Shown here: positions 17,354-27,225 of the stretch, in pieces | Layout of the letters: each line of letters begins with the position of its first letter | Position numbering within the stretch: the first letter of the stretch is position 1 | DNA from: an uncultured Planctomycetaceae bacterium | Lineage (GTDB): Bacteria; Planctomycetota; Planctomycetia; Pirellulales; Thermoguttaceae | Length of the DNA stretch: 64,000 nt | Reading direction: 5' to 3' | Assembly (NCBI GenBank): GCA_946408825.1 | Contig: CAMJTU010000003.1 | Span: 124,001 to 188,000, forward strand | Notes under the pieces: generated by a model | Told to the model about the DNA's origin: nothing | What the model saw: the letters and a program-made list of their open reading frames with translations, nothing else | Databases searched by the model: none | Translations under genes and position numbers: made by a program

Positions 17354-18514
17354 TTAAACGTTGATTTCGAACTTATCGAGAACGTATTTCGACGCTTCCT
17401 CGAGATTCGGCTCGGCCCCAAGGCCCGGCTCGTCCCAAAGTTCGACGAATCGGAACGAGCGCGGCGGTCGTTTCTTCTCGTCGTCGCCCGGCTCTTCGAT
17501 CAAGGTCGGCTGGAGTTCCGGAACAAGGTCGTATTCGAGAAGTTCGCCGAAGCGCAGATAGTCAGTCGGATAGCTCGAACCTGACGCGGCGGCGCACGCG
17601 AGAACGGAGCGCCATGCGAGCGACGTGCCGAGTTCGAAACCGGAATAGACGTCGATCCCGTTCGTCTTCGCGTACCTGGCGATATCGACCGCGTTGGCGA
17701 GCCCGCCGACGCGACCGGGTTTAAGGCAGACGAACTTGCACGCCTCGAGGTCGAACGCGATTTTCGCGTCCTCAAAGGACGTGATCGACTCGTCGAGGCA
17801 GATCGGCGTCCGCAGCGTGTCTTTAAGCATCGCGTGGGCGACGAAATCGCGGGGATTGAGCGGCTGCTCGACGCACGTCAGAAAGAAATCGTCCATGCGG
17901 AAGATCGTGTCGGCGTGCGCCTCCATGTCGAGCCCGCCTTCGACGTCGACTTGCAGCTGGAGCCACGACGGCGAGTCGAGCCGCGCGAAGTTAAGAACCT
18001 GGACGTCCCAGCCTGGGCGCATTTTGAGCGTAACGCGCGCGAAATTCTCCTCGGTCGCGCGAGAAAGCTCTTGAAAGAAAACCTCGCGTTCGACGGAACG
18101 GTCAAAGGTCAGCCCAAGTTTGATCGGCTTCTTTTCGCCGCCGAGCGTCTTCCACAGCGGTTCGCCGCGTAGTCTCGCGTTGAGATCCTGCCACGCGATC
18201 TCAACCGCCGCTTTCGCGTGATTGTTCCCCTTGATATGCGCGAACGCCTCCTCGAGCGACTTCGCCGTCGAGACGGCGCGGAGTTCCGCGGCGATCGGCG
18301 CGACGTAATCGCGAAGCGTCAGGTAGGTCGCTCCCGACCATTCCGACGTTAGAAACGGATTCGCGCCGGGCGTGACCTCGGACCAGCCCGAAGCGCCTTC
18401 GCCCGTGATTCGCAAAACGACGCTCTCGCAATATTGCGCGGGCGCGTCGGCAAAACGAAACTCCTTCTTCAAAGGAATGCGAACCAAATAACCTTCAATT
18501 CGTTCAATACGCAT
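17354..18514 (-). CDS. Enolase-superfamily enzyme (muconate cycloisomerase subgroup)
   Basis: 386 residues from ATG 18514. N-terminal capping part (MRIERIEGYLVRIPLKKEF) followed by the (beta/alpha)8 barrel: LKMRPGWD carries the lysine of the second strand, metal ligands appear as QVDVEGG (Asp), TCVEQPL (Glu) and CLDESI (Asp), and CLKPGRVGG gives the opposite lysine. The usual K-x-K pair of the subgroup reads T-L-K, so one lysine is replaced. Members include muconate-lactonising enzyme, o-succinylbenzoate synthase, dipeptide epimerase and N-acylamino-acid racemase; the neighbourhood gives no menaquinone genes, so menC is not claimed. First gene of a likely two-gene operon with the sialidase-like protein. 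Confidence 0.8.
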   Translation of the reverse strand: MRIERIEGYLVRIPLKKEFRFADAPAQYCESVVLRITGEGASGWSEVTPGANPFLTSEWSGATYLTLRDYVAPIAAELRAVSTAKSLEEAFAHIKGNNHAKAAVEIAWQDLNARLRGEPLWKTLGGEKKPIKLGLTFDRSVEREVFFQELSRATEENFARVTLKMRPGWDVQVLNFARLDSPSWLQLQVDVEGGLDMEAHADTIFRMDDFFLTCVEQPLNPRDFVAHAMLKDTLRTPICLDESITSFEDAKIAFDLEACKFVCLKPGRVGGLANAVDIARYAKTNGIDVYSGFELGTSLAWRSVLACAAASGSSYPTDYLRFGELLEYDLVPELQPTLIEEPGDDEKKRPPRSFRFVELWDEPGLGAEPNLEEASKYVLDKFEINV

Positions 18515-19388
18515 GAAAATCCGAACTCCAGTAACAGCGCGAGCGCGCAAGGCGCCCGGCGATAATTAGCGTTAAAAACGACTCCAAACGGCGCCGTTCG
18601 TCAAATCGTCGACTCGACGGTCAGCCGAGCTTCGGTCGTTTTAATATTTGATTTCAGGTTTCTGTCAGATGGGACGGCGTCGACGTTCCGTTCGCGCCGG
18701 TTCTTACCGTGATCGCAGCGCCGCCGCGTCCTAACGCCCATTGTACGTTCCCACGTCTAGTTCTGCAAGCGGTCGCTGGTCGCGCCGCGTTCTATTCGTC
18801 AAGGGGAATCCGCGGGCAAATTCCTGTGGACAACCCTTGACGACTATCGAAAGCGACGATTCAAATCGATCATGGCGAGCGCCACGTCCTTTGACGACGA
18901 CAAACGTCCTCATGCTTTAGGCGCGAACGCGGAAAGCGAAGGACGATCTTTTTCTGTCGGCCCTGTTGAAAACCGACTCAAACGCCGACGTTTTGCCTTC
19001 GCCGCGCCTTGCGGGCGCTTCCTTTACGCTTTTCCTCTTGCGTTATTCTCGAAATTCCTTCATATTCCGCTACAAACTAGCCGCAGGACTCGACCCCGCT
19101 TCAACGAGGAAGCTCGCGAACTCGACGCCCCTACGGCAGGAACTTCAATGAAATTTAACAAAAAAAACAAGAATTTGCCAAAAAGGTCGCAAGCGAAATT
19201 CAATTTGTGACGATTGTAACAACAACGCTGAAAATACGCGATTTTATAATCGCATTGTTTATTCCGGACTTTTCGAGTTTCGAAAAGAGCGGAACGCGCC
19301 CGCCGGCGCCGGCTTTCAACGCTTCGTCGCCGTCGAAATCAGACGGCGTGAAACGGAAACGACGCGGCGGTTGTACAGGGGTAACGAA
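18515..19388. other. Long intergenic region before the outer-membrane barrel gene
   Basis: About 870 nt without a convincing gene; short open frames on both strands have atypical composition. GCGATTTTATAATCGC at 19239-19254 is a 6-bp inverted repeat around a TATAAT-like box 139 nt before the barrel gene, but no matching -35 element at 16-18 nt was found. No tRNA or other known RNA was recognised. Confidence 0.4.
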
Positions 19389-21680
19389 ATGAAAAACTTT
19401 ATGAGATATTCGGTCGGAGCGACGCTCGTCGCGGCGGCGTTGACGCTTCCTCAGAGCGTTAATGCGCAGATCCGGTCGAATCCGCTGGCTTACGGAGCCG
19501 GTTCAAGTCACGCGCAGCGCGTCGATCGCAGAGCGGCGATTCAAAGCGGCGTCTATATAGCGCCGGGCGTCGGCGTTCGCGAAGTCCCGAAGCCGGTCGA
19601 GGCGTACGAGTATTCGTCATGGACTCCGTCGACGACGGAAAACGTCGCCGAACCGGCGAGTATGGAGCAACTCCAGCGCGATTACGAAGCGAACCAAGAG
19701 CGCGCGAAGAATCGTCACACGACGCGTCCGATCAACGTTCCGACCACTCTCGGAATGCTTAAGGATAAGTCCAACGCTCAAAACGCGAACGTCGCGCAAA
19801 GACAGGCGCAGCCTCAGTATCTCCAGTACGGCCCGAATCTCGATCCGGTTCAAACGTCGCAGAACGCCAACGTTCGGCGACCGGCGACCGGCGGCTCGGC
19901 GACCTTGAATTGGGACGGCTCTACGAATCGCGATCCGCAGAATCCCTCCGTGCAACTTTACGGCGCCGTTCAAGCGCCGACCCACGCGGTCGCACGACCC
20001 GCGATTCTCGACGCGGCCGTCTCGCCTCAAGATCAAACGCCCTTGACGACGAACGACGCCGATTTCAGCGCGCCGGACGCCGCCCCGCAGGTTCCTAACG
20101 TCGCGCCCTTCCCCGAAGTTGCGGAGGGAGGCCAGGAAACGTCGAATTTCGCGCAGGACGTCGTCAACGAGCTTCGAAACTCGGCGATCCCCGAAGAAGA
20201 CGCGCCCACGATCGACGCGCCCATGATCGACGAATCCCCCGCGGCGCTCGAACAGAACACGGCGACCTTCGTCGCGCCTGACGTCGTGAACGCTCCCAAC
20301 GCGGCCGCTCCGGCCGAAACGTCGCTCGTCCCCGCGCCCGTCGCTCCGCAACCCGTAGCTCCGCAGCCCGTCGAAGCGCCGAAAACGCAGCCGACTCCCG
20401 CGCCAACGCAGGCGAATCCCGCGCCCGCCGCGCCTGTCGCGCCGTCGACCGAGCCGACCTATCGCACATATCCCGCGCCCAAAAACGTGACGCCGTACGC
20501 GCCGAAGCAGGATTACTACCTCATGCAGCCGTACTACGCTCCGCAGGCGCGGCCTTATCCGGCGGGTCCGCGTCGCGCCGTTCCGCAGAGTCGCGGCATT
20601 CCGTCGCAGTTTACGTACCAAGCCCAAGGCGCCTGCGCGCCCCAGGCGACGTGTCAAGTCGACCAAGCGCCGAGTTGCGGCGCAGGTTACGGCGCGAGTT
20701 GCGATACGAATTGCGGAACGTACGGCGGTTATGGCTCCGGTACGAATCTCGCGTACGCCGCGACTGAAGGCGTCCGCCCCGGAATGATTTTTGGCGCCGA
20801 ATGGTTCAACTGGTCGACCTATTCCGGAGTCGCTTCCGCGGAAATTCGCAATCCCGACGGAACCTCTAAACGCCGCAACCTTGAAATTAATAATTCCGGA
20901 CTGCGCGGACGCCTTGGATTCCGTACGCTCGCGGGCTGGGATCTAGTCGGAACGTTTACGTTGTTCAACCAGAACGCTTCGGACGGGTTCGACGCGACCA
21001 GATTCGCGCCGGGCGCGAGAATCGTCAACCCGCGTTCAGGCGACCCCGTCGCGCTCGACTCGGTCTCGTCGACGTTGAAAGTCGATCTCCAGGCGATCGA
21101 TATCGAACTGGGACGCTGGAAGCAGATTGGTCTGTGGGACTTCCGTCTCTTTGGCGGCGTCCGCTGGACTGGGCTGGATCAGGATCTCGTCGATTCCGTC
21201 TCCTACGCGCTCCCGGCTTCCGAAGCGCTCGACGCGGAAATCGCGCTTCTCGATTCCGCGGCGCTCTTCGACGAAGACGGCGCGACGGAGTTCTCCGCCG
21301 CCGTCGCGGACCCCGCTGCCGCCACAACCGGTTTCAGGACGCGCTCGCACTTGAACGCGTTTGGCGTCCGCCTCGGACTTGAGACGCGTATTCCGCTCTC
21401 TTACGGGCTCGCAATCTACGGCAAGGGCGCGGGCGCGCTCGCCGCCGGTCGTGTGAAATCGACCTTCTCCGGACTGAACGTCGACGATCTTTACGTCTAC
21501 AAGAAGACGGAACTCTCGCCGAGCGTCGACGCGAGCCTTGGGCTCTCATGGCGCGCCAACGGTCTGGAAGTGCGAACCGGTTACGAGTTCAACGGTTGGT
21601 ATAACGCCGGCTACTTCGGCGGCAAGAAGACCGACTTCCTCTCGCACGGTTTCGTCGCCGGTCTCGGCTACAACTACTAA
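19389..21680 (+). CDS. Outer-membrane beta-barrel protein, Lpg1974/BBP7-like
   Basis: 763 residues from ATG 19389 (AGGGG upstream at about 8 nt). Signal peptide ends near residue 26 (LPQSVNA/QI). Residues about 60-420 are low-complexity, rich in Pro, Ala, Gln and Asn, with AP(V/Q)PQPV-type repeats; then a short Cys-rich stretch (CAPQATCQ, CGAGYGASCDTNCG). From about residue 465 there are alternating amphipathic strands with FGAEWFNWS, LRGRLGFRTLAGWD, WDFRLFGGVRW, LNAFGVRLGLETRIPL and a C-terminal aromatic GLGYNY, the pattern of Lpg1974-family planctomycete barrels. Likely an integral outer-membrane or surface protein; function unknown. Followed by a strong terminator. Confidence 0.75.
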   Translation: MKNFMRYSVGATLVAAALTLPQSVNAQIRSNPLAYGAGSSHAQRVDRRAAIQSGVYIAPGVGVREVPKPVEAYEYSSWTPSTTENVAEPASMEQLQRDYEANQERAKNRHTTRPINVPTTLGMLKDKSNAQNANVAQRQAQPQYLQYGPNLDPVQTSQNANVRRPATGGSATLNWDGSTNRDPQNPSVQLYGAVQAPTHAVARPAILDAAVSPQDQTPLTTNDADFSAPDAAPQVPNVAPFPEVAEGGQETSNFAQDVVNELRNSAIPEEDAPTIDAPMIDESPAALEQNTATFVAPDVVNAPNAAAPAETSLVPAPVAPQPVAPQPVEAPKTQPTPAPTQANPAPAAPVAPSTEPTYRTYPAPKNVTPYAPKQDYYLMQPYYAPQARPYPAGPRRAVPQSRGIPSQFTYQAQGACAPQATCQVDQAPSCGAGYGASCDTNCGTYGGYGSGTNLAYAATEGVRPGMIFGAEWFNWSTYSGVASAEIRNPDGTSKRRNLEINNSGLRGRLGFRTLAGWDLVGTFTLFNQNASDGFDATRFAPGARIVNPRSGDPVALDSVSSTLKVDLQAIDIELGRWKQIGLWDFRLFGGVRWTGLDQDLVDSVSYALPASEALDAEIALLDSAALFDEDGATEFSAAVADPAAATTGFRTRSHLNAFGVRLGLETRIPLSYGLAIYGKGAGALAAGRVKSTFSGLNVDDLYVYKKTELSPSVDASLGLSWRANGLEVRTGYEFNGWYNAGYFGGKKTDFLSHGFVAGLGYNY

Positions 21681-21715
21681 ACTCCGTTCGACTCGTTCGC
21701 AGTCGAACGCAAAAA

Positions 21716-21758
21716 GAAAACTCCAGCCCGCCCCTGTGACTGGAGTTTTCTTTTTTTT
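21716..21758 (+). terminator. Rho-independent terminator after the barrel gene
   Basis: GAAAACTCCAG (21716-21726), 13-nt loop, CTGGAGTTTTC (21740-21750), then eight T. The A-rich left side (AAAAAG) means it may also stop the convergent gene at 21859-25746. Confidence 0.9.
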
Positions 21759-21858
21759 ACGGCTTAACGTCGCGAAGAACGGCAAACCGGCGCTTACTCC
21801 GTTCGTTTATACGGTTAAGCTTGGCGTACCGCTATGAAATTACGTCCCGAGAGCGCCC

Positions 21859-24800
21859 CTATAGGTTCTCCTCCGTATCTTCGTCGCGCCGGTAGCTGTC
21901 GCCCCCCTCAAACACATACTCGGAGGAAGCGCAAAGCGCGCTGTGAATCAGCGTCGCCGGAATCCGAAGCTCCTCGGCGAGACGTTCGACGCGGAGTCGC
22001 GACTCGCCGCCGAAACGCGTTTGAATCAGACGACGAATAAACTCGCTCTCGCTAAGACCGCTCCCGACGCGCTCGCAGTGGTTGCGGTAGAAAACGTAAC
22101 CCAGCGCGGCCTCCTTATTGAGATTGGCAAACTCGCGACGCAGCAGCGGGACGGAGTCAATTCCCGTCTCCACGAGCCATTCGGCGTTTGACGCGTAATA
22201 CGCCTCATAGAAAAGATAAGAACCGTCGGGCGCGAGCGTTTTGAGGTCTTCAAGGAGTCTTGCGGAATACTCCTTAAGCCTTGCCGCCTCGTCGCGCGCC
22301 TTATCTTTGAGGACGAAACGTTGCCGTCCCTTGTCGCCAAAATCGTCCGGGGAGTTTTTAAGGGTTCGTTCGATGAGAATCGCGGGCGCGCAGAAGCGAA
22401 GCGCCAGGGCGTCGAGACGTTGCGGAGAGTCGCCCCAACAGAGGATCAACGATCGACGAATTTTCGCTTCCTCCGACTCGTTTGCGGAGCGGCGACGCGG
22501 TTCAAAATACGAATCCGAAAACCCGAAACTGGGAAAGAGTTCGACAAGCGCGGCGCGCAGCGCCGTTTTATCGCCGAATTCGACGGCGAGCTCGGCGTTT
22601 CGCTCAAGAAGGGTATGGTAATAGAGGACGAGCTGACCTGAACGCGCAAGCTCTTCCACGACCTCCCGCAACCGCTCGCGCGGCGACTGTTTCGGAACCG
22701 GAGGCGGCGCGACCGGAACGCGCGGCTTCTCCGGTTTGGGAGTCGCGGCGCGCGGCGTCGGCTTGGGCGACGGTTCGGACGGCGGCTCAGGCGGTTGTTC
22801 GACGGTCGCGTCGTTCGTTTGCGGTTTGTTCTCGGGAATCTGTTCCTTGGAAGATTGCGATTTCGCGTCTTTTTTCGTTTCTTTCAACGGCGAAGATTCT
22901 TCGCGCGCCGGAACGCCGATTCCCCTGTAATGAAGAACCCCGACGGCCTTATATTTACTGCCGTTTATATACGAATTAGTCTTGATTTTTCTATCCTTTG
23001 GACGGAAGCCCGACGACGACTTGGAATATTGCGTGACGTCGCTCGACTGCGGTTCCAAAATATAGACGTCGCGTTCGACGCGTTTAAACTCGGAAGAATA
23101 CGCCTCGAGCGTCTGCTGAACGTCCGCTTTCGGCACGTACAGCGTCTCGGAAAGCTTTCTAACCGTCGTCGAAACGGTCTCGCCCAGCCGACGTTCAATA
23201 TCACGCCGAATAAGTTCAAGGGACTCGACGCCCCTAGAATCCCCGGTCGCGACATAGCGAATCTGAACGTCGTACTGCGGACGAACCGCGCGAATCGCGT
23301 CGCGCGCAGCTTGCGGACTCTCAATTCCCAAGGATTTAAACAGTTCGTTATGGCGTTCAAAAAGAACTTTATAAAACAAAACGCCGTAGGATTTCCGGAA
23401 AAGGTCGTCGACAAGGAGCCCGATCTCCTCGTACTTTTCGGACGAATCGCTGGGAAGGTCGTCATGATCCTCCGCGGCCGATTCAAGCACAGGTTCTGAG
23501 AGTAAACTCGTTCGATCGAAGACGAACCCGTCGGTTTCTTCATCGCGCGTTTCGTCTTCCTTTTCTTCGATTTCGTCGCCGTTTTCTAACTCTCCCGCGT
23601 TTTCCTTCACGTCTTCTAATTCTCTATCTTCGTCAGTCCGGTCGGTCGCCTCTTCGGGGTCTTCTGCGTCGCCACGCAAACGATCGACGTCCCCCATGAA
23701 AACGTCCAACTCGCTTTGCAGTTCGTCCTCCGTCCAGAAAGCGGCCGGCTTGCCCTCTCGGTTTAGAAGGCTCCATTCGCCTTTAGGTTCAAGTTTAAAA
23801 CACTCGGGATGCGCCTTAAGCGTTCGGATAACGTCTTCTTCGGGAATATAGAACGAACCCGACTTGTAAAGTCGATCGACCTTGATTTTAGGGGGCGTTT
23901 CCCTATGGGGATCGACGAATTTCATCGCCAGCGTTTTCACGTTTTTACGTAAATTTGACCGTTTCACACGCCAGCCGACCTCAAGCAAGAGCCCCACGGC
24001 GCGGAGCGCGTTCAGAACGAGCTCGTCTCTGGAAACAGTTTTGTCGGCGACGAAAGTCATATATTCCCCGAAGTCGTGGATTTCGAGACCGCGGTCGAGG
24101 ATCGTTTTACGGAGTTCGGTCGCCGACGCGATTCCATGGAGCGCGAAGACCTCGGAGATCCGATCGTAAAGCGCCGAATAGAACACGACGTCGAACGTCC
24201 CGATCTTGCGCTTGTCGACGATGTTGTCGAAGATTTGATCCGCTCTTTCGAGAAGTTCGCGCGCGAGCGCTACTTTCTCGTCAGAACCGACGTAAAAAAC
24301 GCCTGGAAAACCTTCGATCGCCCCTCTAATCGAAACGATCGGGATATAGACGCGTTTGGCGAGTTCGTTTGCGGTCGACGTCTCGCGCAGGTCGCCCCAT
24401 TTCAGCAACAGCGCGTTCCTGATGATTTCAATCTCCGCCAGCGACGGTTTGGTCGGAGTCGCGAACAGGTTGTCGTAGCAATACTGGGGCCGCGCCTCTT
24501 TCAGCGCCGACTTTACCTGAAAGGATTCGACGCCGGCGCGTTCAAAGACGTCCGAATGACGCTTGAAAAGGGTCGTATAGAAAACTATCGTATGACCGTC
24601 GCGGAAAAGCCGGTCGAGGAGTTCGCCGAGCGCCTCTGACTCGGGCGGAAGGGACGTTCCTCTATGTTCGTCGTCGTTTCGCGCCGACGCGCCGTTTTCG
24701 TCAGACGCGACGGGCGCTTTCTCAGGAACGCCGGAAGAAATAAAACGTTCCTCTGACGCCGTAATCTTCGGCGCGGCAATGCTCGACGGTATTCTGGCGA

Positions 24801-25746
24801 TCTCTTCGGAAAAGCCGACGTCGTGAGGAATCGTTTCGCCCGTCAGACGATTGAAATGGAAGAACGTCGACGTCGGAGCGCCGTTTTCGTCTTGCGCCGA
24901 CGCGTCCGAATACGCGGCGAAAAGCGTTTTGAGCTCGGCGTCGGAAGACAAATCGGGCTGAGGATCAAAAAACCGCCGTTCCGCCGGAACGGCGAACGTC
25001 GACGCGGCGAGAGCGCCGTCGGAGTCAAGGAATAAAAAGCTATTGTTTCGGCGTTCAAAGGGCGCGCCCTCCGCGTTAAGCGCGTCCCATGCCGTATTCA
25101 GCGGGATAAAAACGCCTCGAAGCAACGTCTCGCTGGGGATCGGCTCGCCGGTCCCGATTGGGGCCGTCAGTTCAAGAGCGCGAGCCGTAAGCGTCTTGGC
25201 TACAAGTTCCTCTTCGGATCCGTCGCCGTTCGCAAAATAGCGTTCGTCGGCGCTTAGACGCGAGAAAAGGTTCAAGTCTTCGACAACCTGATTCAACGAA
25301 GAGACGTCCGGCGCCCCGAGTAAGCGAAGAGTCTCCGAATAACGCCAGAGAAACGTTTGGGGATAAAAGATTAAACTGCCGGGATAAATCGAACGAACGA
25401 CGAAGAGTTTGAGACAAATCTTCGACGCGGTCGTCGTCGCCCCGGGGGGAAAGGGCTCTCTCTGGGAGACCGTCCGCGCCTTCGAGATCGTTCCGTTGAC
25501 CGCGAAAGCAAGACGGGGCGTAAAAACGCGTCCCAAGAAGGAAAATCCGACGGACAGCAGGATGGAAACGAGTTGTTCGTCGTCGACGTCGAGAGTCGCG
25601 ACGCCGTTCTTAAGCGACGCTTCGTAGAACTTACTCCGAAATTGCGCCAGTTCTCCCTCCGAGTCGGGCGCGACGCCCGTGGGAAACTCGTCTTGAAGAA
25701 CCTGATACGCCGTGTGAAGATAAAACGTCAACAACCCTTCGTCCAT
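21859..25746 (-). CDS. Unrecognised 1295-residue protein with about five repeated helical modules
   Basis: No family recognised. No signal peptide or membrane segment, so probably cytoplasmic. A diverged module recurs near residues 375-480, 500-610, 770-885, 1040-1150 and 1165-1285: a helix with hydrophobic-Tyr-Tyr (VFYTTLFKRHSDVF, VVFYSALYDRISEVF, VLFYKVLFERHNELF, LVLYYHTLLERNAEL, SYLFYEAYYASNAEW), a GIES-like turn, an Arg/Pro-Tyr segment and, after 30-40 residues, an HTH-like part (ELAKRVYIPIVSIRGAI, KLSETLYVPKADVQQTL, RLAEELRIPATLIHSAL). Acidic and Pro-rich linkers lie at about 690-760 and 950-1030. The second half looks like tandem winged-helix units, so DNA or RNA binding is a guess. Monocistronic, convergent with the barrel gene. 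Confidence 0.75.
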   Translation of the reverse strand: MDEGLLTFYLHTAYQVLQDEFPTGVAPDSEGELAQFRSKFYEASLKNGVATLDVDDEQLVSILLSVGFSFLGRVFTPRLAFAVNGTISKARTVSQREPFPPGATTTASKICLKLFVVRSIYPGSLIFYPQTFLWRYSETLRLLGAPDVSSLNQVVEDLNLFSRLSADERYFANGDGSEEELVAKTLTARALELTAPIGTGEPIPSETLLRGVFIPLNTAWDALNAEGAPFERRNNSFLFLDSDGALAASTFAVPAERRFFDPQPDLSSDAELKTLFAAYSDASAQDENGAPTSTFFHFNRLTGETIPHDVGFSEEIARIPSSIAAPKITASEERFISSGVPEKAPVASDENGASARNDDEHRGTSLPPESEALGELLDRLFRDGHTIVFYTTLFKRHSDVFERAGVESFQVKSALKEARPQYCYDNLFATPTKPSLAEIEIIRNALLLKWGDLRETSTANELAKRVYIPIVSIRGAIEGFPGVFYVGSDEKVALARELLERADQIFDNIVDKRKIGTFDVVFYSALYDRISEVFALHGIASATELRKTILDRGLEIHDFGEYMTFVADKTVSRDELVLNALRAVGLLLEVGWRVKRSNLRKNVKTLAMKFVDPHRETPPKIKVDRLYKSGSFYIPEEDVIRTLKAHPECFKLEPKGEWSLLNREGKPAAFWTEDELQSELDVFMGDVDRLRGDAEDPEEATDRTDEDRELEDVKENAGELENGDEIEEKEDETRDEETDGFVFDRTSLLSEPVLESAAEDHDDLPSDSSEKYEEIGLLVDDLFRKSYGVLFYKVLFERHNELFKSLGIESPQAARDAIRAVRPQYDVQIRYVATGDSRGVESLELIRRDIERRLGETVSTTVRKLSETLYVPKADVQQTLEAYSSEFKRVERDVYILEPQSSDVTQYSKSSSGFRPKDRKIKTNSYINGSKYKAVGVLHYRGIGVPAREESSPLKETKKDAKSQSSKEQIPENKPQTNDATVEQPPEPPSEPSPKPTPRAATPKPEKPRVPVAPPPVPKQSPRERLREVVEELARSGQLVLYYHTLLERNAELAVEFGDKTALRAALVELFPSFGFSDSYFEPRRRSANESEEAKIRRSLILCWGDSPQRLDALALRFCAPAILIERTLKNSPDDFGDKGRQRFVLKDKARDEAARLKEYSARLLEDLKTLAPDGSYLFYEAYYASNAEWLVETGIDSVPLLRREFANLNKEAALGYVFYRNHCERVGSGLSESEFIRRLIQTRFGGESRLRVERLAEELRIPATLIHSALCASSEYVFEGGDSYRRDEDTEENL

Positions 25747-25898
25747 TACTCCTGCCTTGTTCTTAGAGACGGCGCCTCGAGAAACGACGACGGCGCCCTA
25801 TAAAGACGTCCCCGCGTGGCGAAACGCCGCGCGGGGAGCGATTTTAGAACCGCGACGCGAGGACGGGGGCCCTAAGCGACGCGTTTACGCGGAAAAAC

Positions 25899-26894
25899 TC
25901 ACTTGGCGAACTGCGCGTCGAAGACGACGTCGACGTTCTTCGGGAACGCGACCTTCTTGACGAACTCGTAGGATTCCTTCGCGCCGTACCAGCGGTCCAT
26001 GCGCTGATCTTCCCATTCGACGGAGAGCGGTCCGTCGTAGCCAATGTCGTTGAGCGCGCGGACGATCTCTTCGAAATCGACGTCGCCGCGTCCGAGCGAA
26101 CGGAATTCCCAGCCGCGACGATAGTCGCCGAACGGAAGGTGCGAGCCGAGAATGCCCGATTCGCCGTCGAGCTGGAGCGCCGCGTCCTTCATGTGGACGT
26201 GGAAGATGCGATCCGGGAACTTGCGGATGAACTTCACCGGGTCGACCATCTGCCACACGAGGTGCGACGGGTCGAAGTTGAAGCCGAACGCCGGATGATA
26301 GTCGAGCGCCTTGAGCGCGAGTTCGGCGGAATAGATATCGAACGCGATTTCCGTCGGGTGAACTTCAAGCGCGAACTTGACGCCTTCTTCGGCGAAAACG
26401 TCGAGAATCGGGGTCCAGCGTTCCTTGAGGAGCGCGAAGCCGTCGTCGATCCACTTCTGCGGAACCGGCGGGAAGCTATAGAGATACGGCCAAATGGAGG
26501 AGCCGGTGAAGCCCGTGACGATCGTCGCGCCGATCTTCTTCGCGGCCTTCGCGGTCAGCTTCATTTCTTCCGCGCAGTTCTTCCAGACCTGCTCTTTGTC
26601 GTCGCTGCGGAGGTATTCCGGAATGACGTCGAGGTTGCGCTGATCGATCTGATCGAGGACGCCCTGACCGACGCAGTGGTTCGAAAGCGCCCAGCACTTC
26701 AGGTTGTACTTCGCGAGCTGCGCGAGTTTCGCTTCGCAGTATCCCGGTTCGTCGAGGCATTTGCGAACGTCGAAGTGATCCGTGCCGCATGCGAGTTCAA
26801 GTCCGTCGTAGCCGATTTCCTGCATCTTCGGGAAAAGTTCGTCCGAAACGACGTCGCCAAACTGTCCGGTGATGATCGTGATAGGTCGTGCCAT
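25899..26894 (-). CDS. Sugar phosphate isomerase/epimerase (AP endonuclease 2-like TIM barrel)
   Basis: 331 residues from ATG 26894, GGAG 10 nt upstream; the frame reaching 26981 is only leader. TIM-barrel hallmarks: IGYDGLELACG near the start, GATIVTGFTG, FALEVHPTEIAFD (metal-binding Glu), FGFNFDPSHLVWQ (Asp, His), RIFHVHMKDA (His pair) and LSVEWEDQRMD (Glu) near the end, as in xylose isomerase-like/IolE-type enzymes. Such enzymes interconvert keto-sugars or inositol derivatives; the exact substrate cannot be told. It stands alone between the large repeat protein and an MBL-fold gene. Confidence 0.85.
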   Translation of the reverse strand: MARPITIITGQFGDVVSDELFPKMQEIGYDGLELACGTDHFDVRKCLDEPGYCEAKLAQLAKYNLKCWALSNHCVGQGVLDQIDQRNLDVIPEYLRSDDKEQVWKNCAEEMKLTAKAAKKIGATIVTGFTGSSIWPYLYSFPPVPQKWIDDGFALLKERWTPILDVFAEEGVKFALEVHPTEIAFDIYSAELALKALDYHPAFGFNFDPSHLVWQMVDPVKFIRKFPDRIFHVHMKDAALQLDGESGILGSHLPFGDYRRGWEFRSLGRGDVDFEEIVRALNDIGYDGPLSVEWEDQRMDRWYGAKESYEFVKKVAFPKNVDVVFDAQFAK

Positions 26895-27225
26895 TGTAGC
26901 CTGTCTCCTTATGGTAAAATATGACGCTCGCTCGGGGAGTAAGCTCCCAAAACGACCGACGCGTCGATAAAGCGTTCTCAAACGTCTTGAGCGCGGACGA
27001 CGCCTTCTATCTCAGTATACGCCGCCGGCTCCCCTTTTCTAACAGAAAACGCGCGGCTTTGCAATTATTTCCCGAAGAAATTTCCTGATTTTTACAAAAA
27101 CCACCCTGCAACCGATAGAAACGCCCCATTCTCGGGCGTCGTACCATCGCCGCCGCCCCCTCTTCTCGCCAAATTTTTCAACGAGTCGCAAGGAGCGAAA
27201 TAAAACGCGGCGTCGCGTCGCAATC
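26895..27225. other. Intergenic region between isomerase and MBL-fold genes
   Basis: No gene seen. ACGCCC/GGGCGT at 27121-27139 forms a short hairpin that, read on the minus strand, is followed by TTTCTAT, a weak terminator candidate for the MBL-fold gene. Confidence 0.35.

Noticed and set aside
16195..17364. 389-codon plus-strand frame opposite the sialidase gene
   Set aside because: Shadow of the sialidase frame; very Arg-rich and no ribosome site.
19239..19254. TATAAT box inside a palindrome as the promoter of the barrel gene
   Set aside because: No acceptable -35 element at 16-18 nt; kept only as a note in the intergenic entry.
18515..19388. Possible structured RNA in the long gap
   Set aside because: No cloverleaf, known RNA motif or strong hairpin with a T-run could be found by eye.
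19617..20666. 349-codon minus-strand frame opposite the outer-membrane barrel gene
   Set aside because: Shadow of the Pro/Ala-rich part of the barrel gene; extremely Arg-rich.
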